Positions 42,494 through 50,960 of a stretch of 64,000 nucleotides of DNA are shown in pieces; position 1 is the stretch's first letter; each line of letters opens with the position of its first letter. Position numbers and translations under genes: made by a program. Below the pieces are notes generated by a model. The model ran no database searches. It saw only the letters and a list, made by a program, of their open reading frames with translations, and was not told the origin of the DNA. The stretch comes from Rubrivivax sp. (GTDB taxonomy: Bacteria > Pseudomonadota > Gammaproteobacteria > Burkholderiales > Burkholderiaceae_C): positions 1 to 64,000 of the forward strand of contig SEFA01000014.1 of assembly GCA_004210455.1 (NCBI GenBank). Reading direction: 5' to 3'.

Positions 42494-42924
42494 GGAGGGT
42501 CGTTGTTGATACTTCTGTCTGGATCGACCATTTCCGACGTCGCAATCCTGCGTTGCTGGCGCTGCTTGAGGCGGACGTCGTGCTTGCCCACCCGATGATC
42601 ATCGGTGAGTTGCGCTGCGGCTCGTTGCCGCAGCCGCGAGGCAATGCCCTCTCCACCCTGGACGAACTGGATCAAAGCGCGCCGGTCAGCGTGAACGAGG
42701 TCATCCGCCTGATTGAAGACGAGGAAATCTTTGGCAAAGGTTGTGGTCTCGTCGACATGTCATTGCTGATGTCGACCTTGAAGACGCCTGGGGCGAGGTT
42801 GTGGGCGTCCGACAAGAGTCTGGCGGCCGTGGCCAGGCAGCTGGGTATTGCCCATGAAGTCCCGCCCGCGAGAACTGATCGGACGAGTCAGGGCGAACTC
42901 ACCGCTGCATGCCCCACCGCGTGA
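42490..42924 (+). CDS. vapC: VapC PIN-domain ribonuclease toxin
   Basis: 144 residues. All four PIN acidic residues are present: D7 (VVVDTSVWIDH), E40 (IIGELRCG), D89 (GCGLVDMSLL) and D108 (LWASDKSLAA). It would cut RNA when freed from VapB. Translation is coupled to vapB through ATGA. The last 8-10 residues are read from sequence shared with the convergent ABC permease gene (26-bp overlap), so the C terminus is longer than usual, another sign of a junction here. Confidence 0.92.
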   Translation: MRRVVVDTSVWIDHFRRRNPALLALLEADVVLAHPMIIGELRCGSLPQPRGNALSTLDELDQSAPVSVNEVIRLIEDEEIFGKGCGLVDMSLLMSTLKTPGARLWASDKSLAAVARQLGIAHEVPPARTDRTSQGELTAACPTA

Positions 42925-43789
42925 CCGTCGCCTTCTCGATGGTGCTGAAGACAAGGCGCTCGACGAGCCATCCGATCAGGATGACCAAGGCCAGGCCTGC
43001 GAAGACCCGATCGGTCTGCAGTTCGTTGCGGTTCTGGAAGATGTACCAGCCCAGACCGCCCTGGCCCGATGAGGCACCGAAGAAAAGCTCGGCGGCGATC
43101 AGCGTCCGCCACGCAAAGGCCCAGCCGACGCGCAGCCCTGACAAGATCGACGGCAATGCTGCCGGCAGCAGGATCTGCGCGACATAGCGCGGTCCCGTGA
43201 GGCCGTAATTGCGACCTGCCATGCGCAGCGTCTCCGGCACGGACGAGAAGCCCGCCGAGGCCGCCAGGGCCAACGGCCACAGCACCGCGTGCACGAGCAC
43301 GAAGATCAGGCTCCCCGAGCCCAGTCCGAACCACAGCAGCGCCAGCGGCAGCAAGGCGATCGCTGGCAGCGGGTTGAACATCGCCGTCAAGCTCGACAGC
43401 AAGTCCCGACCCCAGCGCGACGAGGTCGCCAACGCGGTCAGTCCCAGCGCGAGCACCACGCCCAGCGCGTAGCCCTGCAGCAGCAGCTTCAGAGAGATCC
43501 CCGCCCGTACCAGCAGTTCGCCGCCGTACAGGCCTTCCCACAGCGCGCGGGCCGCGGAGACGAACGAAGGGAACAGCAGATCGTTGTCCGCCGCGCGTGC
43601 GGCGATTTCCCAGAGCGTGGCCAGCAGCGCCAGCAACGCAGCCTGGCGCCACGCGCTCGAATCCAGCGCGCGACGCCACAGCGGCGTCGATGCCGCCTGC
43701 ACGGGCACGTACTCGGCGAGCGTTTCCTCGCGCTCGGCGCGCAGGGGCGGATCGAGCGGCCGCTGCATCGGCAGCACGGTGACGGTCAT
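42899..43789 (-). CDS. Sulfonate/taurine-type ABC transporter permease
   Basis: 296 residues. An SsuC/TauC-type permease with a soluble N terminus (1-40), six hydrophobic segments and the EAA loop (GFSSVPETLRMAGRNYGLTGPRYVAQILLPAALPSI). Last gene of a four-gene leftward operon (dioxygenase, binding protein, ATPase, permease). It runs 11 bp downstream of the ATPase gene. Confidence 0.92.
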   Translation of the reverse strand: MTVTVLPMQRPLDPPLRAEREETLAEYVPVQAASTPLWRRALDSSAWRQAALLALLATLWEIAARAADNDLLFPSFVSAARALWEGLYGGELLVRAGISLKLLLQGYALGVVLALGLTALATSSRWGRDLLSSLTAMFNPLPAIALLPLALLWFGLGSGSLIFVLVHAVLWPLALAASAGFSSVPETLRMAGRNYGLTGPRYVAQILLPAALPSILSGLRVGWAFAWRTLIAAELFFGASSGQGGLGWYIFQNRNELQTDRVFAGLALVILIGWLVERLVFSTIEKATVTRWGMQR

Positions 43790-43799
43790 CGGTGAATCC

Positions 43800-44738
43800 T
43801 CAGTTCAGGGCCACGGCGGCAGAGGCAGCCGTCGGGGTGGCCGCAGTGGCGGCGGCAGTCGCCGCCGCCGAAGCCGTCGACTCCGCGATCGGCTCATTGC
43901 CGAAGAGCAGATGCTCGATGCGCTGCGCCTGCGCGGTACGCTGCGCCGGTGTCAGGCCTTGCGCATTCAACTCCGCCCGCACCCGGCCCGGATGCGGCGA
44001 CAGCACCAGCACACGGTGCCCGACGATCAGCGCTTCCTCGATCGAATGGGTCACGAAAAGCAGCGTGAAGCGCTCCTGCTCCCACAGCGCGAGCAGCTCG
44101 TCCTGCATGCGGCGGCGCGTCAGCGCGTCGAGCGCCGCGAACGGCTCATCCATCAACAGCACGCGCGGCTTCATCGCCAACGCTCGCGCGATGGCGACCC
44201 GCTGCTTCATCCCACCGGACAGCTGATGCGGATACGCCGACGCGAAGTCGCTCAAGCCCACGCGCGACAGCCAATCACGTGCCTGTTCCAGCGCCTGCTT
44301 GCGCGACGCCGTTCCCGACGCGATCAGCGGGAACGCGACGTTCTCCAGCACCGTCTTCCACGGCGGCAGCTGATCGAACTCCTGGAACACCGCGATGCGG
44401 TCGGGCCCGGGTCCGTTCACCGGCTGGCCGTCGACGAGGATGCGTCCTTCCGCCGGCGTGACGAAACCGCCGACCGCCTTCAGCAGCGAAGACTTGCCGC
44501 AGCCCGACGCGCCGAGCAGCACGAAGCGCTCCGACGGCAGCACGTCGAATCCGACGCGATGCGTGGCGCGGACCACGCCGCGATCGCTCTTGTAGTCGAG
44601 GCTCACGCCGTCGACGCGCAAGCGCGCCTGCCGCTCCTGCGGGAGCCCGCCCCGGGCGCCGCACGCCTCGCAGGCAGGTGCCGCGTCGAGCGCACCGGTT
44701 GCGCCTATCGCTTCGAGGGGCTGCAGCACCGCGCTCAT
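43800..44738 (-). CDS. Sulfonate/taurine-type ABC transporter ATPase
   Basis: 312 residues. Walker A GASGCGKSS, Q-loop FQEFDQLPPWKTVLEN, signature LSGGMKQR, Walker B LLMDEPFAALD and the switch His in LLFVTHSIEEAL. SsuB/TauB group. An extra N-terminal 40 residues carry CEACGARGG, and the C-terminal 25 residues are an Ala/Thr tail; both lie outside the ATPase core. It starts 2 bp after the binding-protein gene. Confidence 0.93.
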   Translation of the reverse strand: MSAVLQPLEAIGATGALDAAPACEACGARGGLPQERQARLRVDGVSLDYKSDRGVVRATHRVGFDVLPSERFVLLGASGCGKSSLLKAVGGFVTPAEGRILVDGQPVNGPGPDRIAVFQEFDQLPPWKTVLENVAFPLIASGTASRKQALEQARDWLSRVGLSDFASAYPHQLSGGMKQRVAIARALAMKPRVLLMDEPFAALDALTRRRMQDELLALWEQERFTLLFVTHSIEEALIVGHRVLVLSPHPGRVRAELNAQGLTPAQRTAQAQRIEHLLFGNEPIAESTASAAATAAATAATPTAASAAVALN

Positions 44739-44740
44739 GC

Positions 44741-45763
44741 TCAACTGCCGTCCGCGTTGTGCGGGTCGTCGAAGAAGTAATCCTTCGCCGACGCCGGCTT
44801 GTTCTTGATCGCGCCGACGCGATGCATGAACGACGCCAGCGCGAAGGTGTTCTGCGGCGTGATCTTGAACTGCACCTCCGGGTTCCTGATCACCTTCACC
44901 AGCAGCTCCTTGGGCACCTTCGAGTTCTCGTTCCTGATGTAGATGTCCGCCGAGCGTTCCGGGTTCTTCGTGATGAAGTCCGCCGCCTCGGCCAGCGCGC
45001 CGACGAAGGCCTTGTAGGTCTTCGGGTTGTCGCGCCGGAACTTCTCCGTCGTGTACAGCACCGTCGCCGACGCCGGACCGCCCAGCACCTCGTAGCTGTT
45101 CAGCACGATGTGGACGTTCGAATTGCCCGCCAGGCCCTGCTCCTGGAACGGCGGGTTGCCGAAGTGCGCGTTGATCTCGGTGCCGCCCTTGATCAGCGCC
45201 GCCGTCGCTTCGGGATGCGGCAGCGCGACCTGCAGCCGGTCGAGCTTGTTGAACTGTGCGTCGCCCCATCGCTTGGCCGACGCCAGCTGCAGGATGCGCG
45301 ACTGCACCGAGACACCCACCGCCGGCAGCGCGATGCGGTCCTTGTCGCCGAAGTCGGCGATGGTCTTGACGGCCGGATTGCTGCTCGTGAGGTAGTAGGG
45401 GAAGTTGCCGAGCGACGCGATGCCTCGCACGTTCTGCTTGCCCTGGGTCTTGTCCCACAAGGTCAGGAGCGGGCCGACGCCCGCGCCGGCGATGTCGATG
45501 CTGCCGGACAACAGCGCCTCGTTGATCGCCGGGCCGCCGGAGAGCTGCACGCGTTCGACCTGGATGTCGACGCCCGCGGCCTTGCCGTGCTTCTCGATGA
45601 GCTGCTGGTCCTGCGCGACGTTCAGCAGCAGATAGACGATGCCGAACTGCTCGGCGATGCGGATCCTGCCTTCCGCGTGCGCGGGAAGCGCCGACACCGA
45701 CAGCCCGGCCGCCAGCGCGCCCGTGAGCAGGGATTTCAGGAGAGCGGGGCGGTCGGGTGTCAT
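44741..45763 (-). CDS. Sulfonate/taurine-type periplasmic binding protein
   Basis: 340 residues. Sec signal ending PAHA, then RIRIAEQFGIVYLLLNVAQDQQLIEKHG, typical of SsuA/TauA. The lobe motif LLSGSIDIAGAGVGPLL and the C-terminal TPQNTFALASFMHRVGAIK are family-like. It overlaps the dioxygenase gene by ATGA. The ligand is likely taurine or another alkanesulfonate, by its neighbours. Confidence 0.92.
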   Translation of the reverse strand: MTPDRPALLKSLLTGALAAGLSVSALPAHAEGRIRIAEQFGIVYLLLNVAQDQQLIEKHGKAAGVDIQVERVQLSGGPAINEALLSGSIDIAGAGVGPLLTLWDKTQGKQNVRGIASLGNFPYYLTSSNPAVKTIADFGDKDRIALPAVGVSVQSRILQLASAKRWGDAQFNKLDRLQVALPHPEATAALIKGGTEINAHFGNPPFQEQGLAGNSNVHIVLNSYEVLGGPASATVLYTTEKFRRDNPKTYKAFVGALAEAADFITKNPERSADIYIRNENSKVPKELLVKVIRNPEVQFKITPQNTFALASFMHRVGAIKNKPASAKDYFFDDPHNADGS

Positions 45764-46674
45764 GCGGGAAGGTCGCCTTCGATGGTGGTGCGGTAGAGGT
45801 GTCGGCGCAGATGGTCCGGGCAGCCGGTGGCCAGGTGGAGCAGCGAGCGGTTGTCCCAGAACACGAGGTCATGGGGCAGCCACCGGTGCCGATACACGAT
45901 GCTCTTGCGGCTGCTGTGCTCGAAGAGTTGCGCGAGCAGGTCGCGGCTTTCGTCCTCGGGCACGTCGAGGACGCGCGTCGTGAAGTGCTCGCTGACGAAG
46001 AGCGCACGACGCCCCGTCTCCGGATGCGTGCGCACGATCGGCTGCGACGCCGGCTTCACTTCGGCGATCTGTTCGGGCGTCAGCTTCGGGCGCCACGGGT
46101 TGCGTGCGCGCAGTTCCTCGTACTTCGCGAGGTAGCTGTGCTCCGCGCGTTTGCCGGCGATCGCCGTCTTCAGCGCCAGCGGCAGCCCGTCGTAGGCGTG
46201 ATGCTGATTGGCGAACAGCGTGTCACCGCCTTCGGCCGGCAGCTCCTGCGCGTGCAGCAGCGAGCCCAGGCTGGGGCGCTCCTTGTACGAGAGGTCCGAA
46301 TGCCAATACTGCCCGGCGTCGCCGAGTCCGACCGGCTGACCCTGCGCATCCCGCACGTTCGACACCTGCAGGATCTCTGGGTGGCCGGCCAACTGGAAGT
46401 TGCGCAGCACATGGATCTGAAGCGGTCCCCAGCGGCGACTGAACGCGATGTGTTGCGCCGGCGTGATGCGCTGGTCGCGGAACACCAGCACGTGGTGGTC
46501 CAGATGCGCGCGGTGCAGGCGGGCGAAGTCGGCGTCGTTCAGCGGCTGTGTCAGGTCCAGTCCCACGATTTCGGCGCCAAGCGGCTCATCGAAGGCGTGG
46601 ACCTCGAAGTGCTGCGACGGCGCCGCGGCCGAGGCCGGAATCGCAGCGCGAAGGAGCGGGGCGAGGGCTGTCAT
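45760..46674 (-). CDS. TauD/TfdA family 2-oxoglutarate dioxygenase
   Basis: 304 residues. Fe(II) ligands H125 and D127 (GQYWHSDLSY) and H280 (SLLHLATG), with the 2-oxoglutarate Arg near R295 (YRTTIEG). TauD releases sulfite from taurine; TfdA-like relatives act on aryloxyacetates. The ABC importer in the same operon makes sulfonate cleavage the best reading. First gene of the operon, so the oxygenase is made before the importer. Confidence 0.92.
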   Translation of the reverse strand: MTALAPLLRAAIPASAAAPSQHFEVHAFDEPLGAEIVGLDLTQPLNDADFARLHRAHLDHHVLVFRDQRITPAQHIAFSRRWGPLQIHVLRNFQLAGHPEILQVSNVRDAQGQPVGLGDAGQYWHSDLSYKERPSLGSLLHAQELPAEGGDTLFANQHHAYDGLPLALKTAIAGKRAEHSYLAKYEELRARNPWRPKLTPEQIAEVKPASQPIVRTHPETGRRALFVSEHFTTRVLDVPEDESRDLLAQLFEHSSRKSIVYRHRWLPHDLVFWDNRSLLHLATGCPDHLRRHLYRTTIEGDLPA

Positions 46675-46874
46675 GCCTGCCGACTCTAGGCATCCGCCCT
46701 CCTCGCCGGAACGAAGCTGACGGCATGTCCAAGTGCGCAAACTGAATAAGGTGCCCACCCGCGGGAATCTCCCGTTTGCACTTCAGTTACATGGCCATGC
46801 GTATAGTGACGCCCTTCCCTATGTCAAAGGGGAATCGACAGAGCAATCAAAGCCACCAGAGGAGCGGGAGCCAC

Positions 46875-47687
46875 GTGAAACAAGTCATCTGCGTGAAGTG
46901 GGGAACCGCCTACGGTCCGGAGTACGTCAACCGCCTGTACGGCATGCTGCGCCGGCACATCACCGGCGAGTTCCGCCTGGTCTGCCTGACCGACAACGCC
47001 GAGGGCCTGCGCCCCGAGGTGGATGCCTACGACCTGCCTGAGCTGGGCTGCGAATGGCCCAAGAAGTCCATGGGCAAGTGGCGCAAGCTGGTGATGTGGA
47101 GCGCCGACATGGGCGAGAAGACCGGCCTGTCGGGCCCGGTGCTGTTCGTCGACCTGGATTCGGTGATCGTCGACAACATCGACGGCTACTTCTCGCACGG
47201 CGATCCGGAGGACGTGATCCTGGCCCGCAACTGGGCCAAGCCGATGCAGCGCCTGGGTCAGACTTCGGTGTTCCGCTTCCCGGTGGGCAAGTACCCGCAC
47301 ATCATCGAGAACTTCCGCGCCAACCCGCAGGGTGTCGCCGACAAGCACGGCTTCGAGCAGCACTGGGTCACCGCCTCGGTGCCGGGCGGCATCAAGTTCT
47401 GGCCGCATCTGTGGACGCGGCATTTCCGCCTGCACTGCCTGCCGCCGTTCCCGCTGCGCTACTTCAAGCCGGCGCGGCTGCCCGCGGGCGCGCGCATCGT
47501 GACCTTCCCCGGCGGCCCGAACCCGGCCGACGTGCTGCTCGGCCGCTGGAACACGCAGGACCCGCCGCATGAAAAGCCCTGGGACCATTTCCGCGCGGCC
47601 TTCGCCGGCGGCGTGAAGCATCGCTGGCGCCACCTGCGCAGCTTCGTGCTGCCGCCGCCCTGGGTGGCGCAGCACTGGGTGGAATGA
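46875..47687 (+). CDS. Glycosyltransferase-like protein
   Basis: 270 residues. It starts with a strand KQVICVKWGTAYGPEYVNRLYGML, then LVCLTDN and the DxD-type motif FVDLDSVIVDN (metal and sugar-nucleotide binding). This is the layout of GT-A-fold proteins of the DUF-type used in LPS or capsule synthesis. GTG 46875 is preferred because GGGAG precedes it; ATG 46821 would add an unlikely basic extension. It stands alone, so the acceptor is unknown. Confidence 0.82.
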   Translation: MKQVICVKWGTAYGPEYVNRLYGMLRRHITGEFRLVCLTDNAEGLRPEVDAYDLPELGCEWPKKSMGKWRKLVMWSADMGEKTGLSGPVLFVDLDSVIVDNIDGYFSHGDPEDVILARNWAKPMQRLGQTSVFRFPVGKYPHIIENFRANPQGVADKHGFEQHWVTASVPGGIKFWPHLWTRHFRLHCLPPFPLRYFKPARLPAGARIVTFPGGPNPADVLLGRWNTQDPPHEKPWDHFRAAFAGGVKHRWRHLRSFVLPPPWVAQHWVE

Positions 47688-47721
47688 CCCGGGTTCCCTG
47701 ACCTGGGGATCCGCAGACGGC

Positions 47722-48132
47722 TCAGCAGGACTGCCGAAGTCGCGACAGCAGCGACTGCGCGGCGGCCGTCGTGCCGGCCGGCGCGTTGGGACTGGCGGCG
47801 GACATCGCCGGATTGTCCTGGGCGGCCTGGATCAGGCGCTGCGCCGCGGCCGGCCCCGGCAGCACGGGGCCGATGAAGCACACCCGTTCGCCCTGGCCGA
47901 TCAGCAGCGTCGGGAAGGTCTCGACCTCCAGGTCGTCGACCAGCTCCGAATCGTCCTCGATGTCCACCCACAGGAAGCGGGCGGCGGGATGCTGCTGGCG
48001 GAGCGCGGCGAAGTCCTCCCGGTAGGTGTCGCAGGTCCGGCACCAGGCGGCGCACAGGCAGGCGACCAGCAGGTCGGAGGACCCCTCGGACGCGGGGGCG
48101 GACGGGGGCGGCGAGGACGACAGGGTGGACAT
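47722..48132 (-). CDS. Thioredoxin family protein
   Basis: 136 residues. The redox motif WCRTC (30-34) lies after strand LLVACLCAAW, with cis-Pro in VETFPTLLIG. The N terminus is Ser/Pro-rich and the C-terminal 30 residues are Ala/Gln-rich. WCRTC differs from the thioredoxin WCGPC, so redox potential or partners may differ. No signal peptide, so probably cytosolic. Confidence 0.9.
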   Translation of the reverse strand: MSTLSSSPPPSAPASEGSSDLLVACLCAAWCRTCDTYREDFAALRQQHPAARFLWVDIEDDSELVDDLEVETFPTLLIGQGERVCFIGPVLPGPAAAQRLIQAAQDNPAMSAASPNAPAGTTAAAQSLLSRLRQSC

Positions 48133-48353
48133 GGGCCCGGAGCTTAGCGGAGTTGCCCTCGCCATGAATCTGTTCGCAATACGTCCAATGCACCGAATGG
48201 GTGCTTCAGGCGTGACGATGGCGCGAGCTTTGTGCAGATTTGTGAGGAGGCTGTCAACGGCCCACCAATGACCGGCGTTAGCTGGCACAAAGCGGTGATT
48301 GCAAGCGGTCTTCCCCCGCCCCAAGCCGCTGAAAGCCAAGAAGGTCCCCGACC

Positions 48354-48518
48354 ATGATGAAGTCCCAAACCCGCACCGAATCCCAGCCCCGCCGCCTGCC
48401 GATGCCGGAACTGGCGCAGCACGACAAGGGCCGCAAGCACGAAGCCTTTGAAGTCGCCAGCCTGGGCTGCGACCGCCGCAGCGTCGCGCGCGCCCTGCGC
48501 TTCGACCGCAAGCGCTGA
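48354..48518 (+). CDS. Small basic hypothetical protein
   Basis: 54 residues, starting MMKSQTRTESQPRRL and ending FDRKR. Rich in Arg and Lys. GC-rich codon positions and a clean frame with an AAGG upstream favour a real gene, but it has no recognised family. It sits between the thioredoxin gene and the SNF2 gene, convergent with the latter. ATG 48357 is an equal alternative. Confidence 0.5.
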   Translation: MMKSQTRTESQPRRLPMPELAQHDKGRKHEAFEVASLGCDRRSVARALRFDRKR

Positions 48519-48587
48519 TCCCGAGCGGAGCCGCCCCAAGTCCGGGCGGCGGCCCCGCCAGGATCCGCCCAAATCCGCTGAGGCCCC

Positions 48588-50924
48588 TCAGTCGTCGTCG
48601 TCCGGTGACTGCAAGGGCGCCAGCAGCCGGTCGATCTCGTCGGCGCTGAACTTCTCCAGACGCTCCCCGCCATCGCGCCCCAGCAGGCCATCCGCCAAAG
48701 CCCTCTTGCGGGCCTGCAGTTCCAGCATCCGCTCCTCGATCGAGCCCTCGATCGCCAGTTGATGGACGAACACCGGCCGCGTCTGACCGATCCGGTGCGC
48801 CCGCGCATGCGCCTGCGCGTCGACGGCCGGGTTCCACCACGGATCCACCTGGATGACGGTGTCCGCCGCTGTCAGCGTCAGTCCCACGCCGCCCGCCTTC
48901 AGGCTGACCAGCATCAGCGGCGCCTCGCCGGCCTGGAAGCGCCTCACCACCTCGCCGCGCTTGCCTTCGGGCGTTTCGCCGGTCAGCTTCATCAGCGGCA
49001 TCCGCAGGTCGACCATCGCGGCCTCGATCAGGTCCAGCATGCCGGTGAACTGGGAAAAGATCAGGATCGTCCGCCCCTGGGCGATCATCTCGGGCACCTT
49101 CTCCCCGATCCATTCCAGCTTGGCGGCTTCCATCCCGTGAGGGAGCGAAATGCCCGGCACCAGCCGCGGATCGCAGCAGACCTGTCGCAGCTTCAACATC
49201 GCGTCCAGCACTGACATCAAGCCCGTGCCGAAGATCTCCGAGTCCTTCAACAGCCGCCGCACCAGGTGGTCGGCGCCGATCCGGACGCTTTCGTACAGCT
49301 GGCGTTGACGCCCCTGAAGGGGGATGCGCTGGGTGAGGACCGTCATCGGCGGCAGGTCCTTGGCGACCTCCTCCTTCAAGCGACGAAGAATGAACGGCCG
49401 CACGCGGGAGGCCAGTTCCCGGGCGCGGCGGGCGTCGCCGGTCTGTTCGATCGGCTTGCGCCAGTGGCGCGCGAACGCACGTGACTCGCCGAGATAGCCC
49501 GGCATCAGGAAGTCGAACTGCGTCCAGAGTTCCCCCAGGTGGTTCTCGAGCGGCGTGCCGGTGAGCACGAGCCGCTGATTCGCCTGGAACCGTCGCAGCG
49601 CGCGCGCCGCCCGGGAGCGTGGGTTCTTCACCGCCTGCGCTTCGTCCAGCACCAGCACGGAGAACCTCGGCTTGGCGAGCGTCCGCACCTCGCGCCACGC
49701 CAGGCCGTAGCTGCACAGCAGCAGGTCGATGTCGCCGAGACGTTTCATCACCTGCGCCCGCTCGGACGGGTCGGACAGGGTGGCCACGCGCAGGTCGGGT
49801 GCGACGCGCGCGGCCTCCTGCGTCCAGTTGAAGATCAGCGAGGTCGGCGCAACGACCAGCGCCGGCGCCGTCAAGCGCCCGGCCTGCTTCTCGACCAGCA
49901 GATGCGCCAGCGCCTGCGCCGTCTTGCCCAGGCCCATGTCGTCGGCCAGGATGCCGCCGAGTTCCTGACGCGCCAGGTACTGGAGCCAGGCCAGGCCTTG
50001 CAGCTGATAGGGGCGCAGCGTGATGCCGAGGCCTCCCGGCGCGGCGGACGGCGGCGGCGGGCCGGCATCGCGCAGGCGCTCCCACATCGTCCGCAACTCG
50101 TCGGCGCCGAAGACCTGCCAGCGGCTGTCCGGCACATCGAGCGCAGCCAGCCGCGCCGCTTCCCAGGCCGTGAGCTTCACCGGCCCACGCCGTGAGCGTT
50201 GCGCGACCAGGACGTCCAGCAGGTTGAGCATCAGCCGCTTCAGCGGCGCCGCCGTCGAATGCAGCCGACGGCCACCGGGCGCTTTCAGGCCGATGATGGC
50301 GTCGTCATCGATCCCCGCGATCGCGTCGGCGTAGAGCCAGCGGCGGTCCTTGCGCAACAGGTCCCAGATCATCGGCGCGAGGTCGACCCGCTGACCTTGC
50401 ACCGTCACGCCCAGGCTGAGCATCCATGAGCCCTTGCGGCGCGACAGCGCCAGGGTGGGCAGGCGGTCGCCCGCGCCGGACGCGGGCGCGATGGCGGTCT
50501 GGACGTCCACCGGCTCATCGCCTTCCGGCTGGATCTCCAGCGACCACGCGTCGATCGCGACGCTGTGGTGGGCGAACCCGGGCAGGAACTCGATCTCCCA
50601 GCCGAGCTTGCGGAGCCGGGGCACCTCGTCGGCCGCGAAGTCGGGGAAGAGGTCTTCCTGTTCCAGCGTCCAGCTCGGGGTCAGGCCTCGCCCGAAGGAA
50701 GCGTCGCGCCACTGCAGCATCTCGACATCCACCGGATGCAGCGGCAGCGCCTGCCACTGTTCCAGCGACGACGGGTCCGCGGGCCAGCGCGCCAGCCTGA
50801 GGAGGGAGACGCGATCGCCGCGCGGCCCCAGCTTGCCGTGCGGCCGCATGCCGAGCAGGCCGTCGCCGCGGTTGAGCGTCTGCAGGATCAGTTTCGGAGG
50901 GAGCGGGGAAGGCGGCGCGGTCAT
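48588..50924 (-). CDS. SNF2/Rad54-like DEAD/DEAH helicase
   Basis: 778 residues. Snf2 ATPase lobe: LRPYQLQGLAWLQYL, Walker A DDMGLGKTAQ (about residue 330), VVAPTSLIFNW, Walker B LDEAQAVKN and LTGTPLENHLGELW. Helicase C lobe: ILIFSQFTGMLDLIE, LVSLKAGGVGLTLTAAD, HRIGQTRPVFVHQL. The N-terminal 290 residues are a bacterial-specific region without a SWIM zinc motif. It translocates on duplex DNA and remodels bound proteins; the bacterial role is unclear. Single gene. Confidence 0.93.
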   Translation of the reverse strand: MTAPPSPLPPKLILQTLNRGDGLLGMRPHGKLGPRGDRVSLLRLARWPADPSSLEQWQALPLHPVDVEMLQWRDASFGRGLTPSWTLEQEDLFPDFAADEVPRLRKLGWEIEFLPGFAHHSVAIDAWSLEIQPEGDEPVDVQTAIAPASGAGDRLPTLALSRRKGSWMLSLGVTVQGQRVDLAPMIWDLLRKDRRWLYADAIAGIDDDAIIGLKAPGGRRLHSTAAPLKRLMLNLLDVLVAQRSRRGPVKLTAWEAARLAALDVPDSRWQVFGADELRTMWERLRDAGPPPPSAAPGGLGITLRPYQLQGLAWLQYLARQELGGILADDMGLGKTAQALAHLLVEKQAGRLTAPALVVAPTSLIFNWTQEAARVAPDLRVATLSDPSERAQVMKRLGDIDLLLCSYGLAWREVRTLAKPRFSVLVLDEAQAVKNPRSRAARALRRFQANQRLVLTGTPLENHLGELWTQFDFLMPGYLGESRAFARHWRKPIEQTGDARRARELASRVRPFILRRLKEEVAKDLPPMTVLTQRIPLQGRQRQLYESVRIGADHLVRRLLKDSEIFGTGLMSVLDAMLKLRQVCCDPRLVPGISLPHGMEAAKLEWIGEKVPEMIAQGRTILIFSQFTGMLDLIEAAMVDLRMPLMKLTGETPEGKRGEVVRRFQAGEAPLMLVSLKAGGVGLTLTAADTVIQVDPWWNPAVDAQAHARAHRIGQTRPVFVHQLAIEGSIEERMLELQARKRALADGLLGRDGGERLEKFSADEIDRLLAPLQSPDDDD

Positions 50925-50960
50925 CGGCGGTCATTGTCGACGCGCCGCCGACCGGCCCGA

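Noticed and set aside
46740-46788. Promoter/operator before the glycosyltransferase (AACTGAA/TTCAGTT)
   Set aside because: A 7-bp inverted repeat exists, but -35/-10 spacing is poor and no regulator is adjacent.
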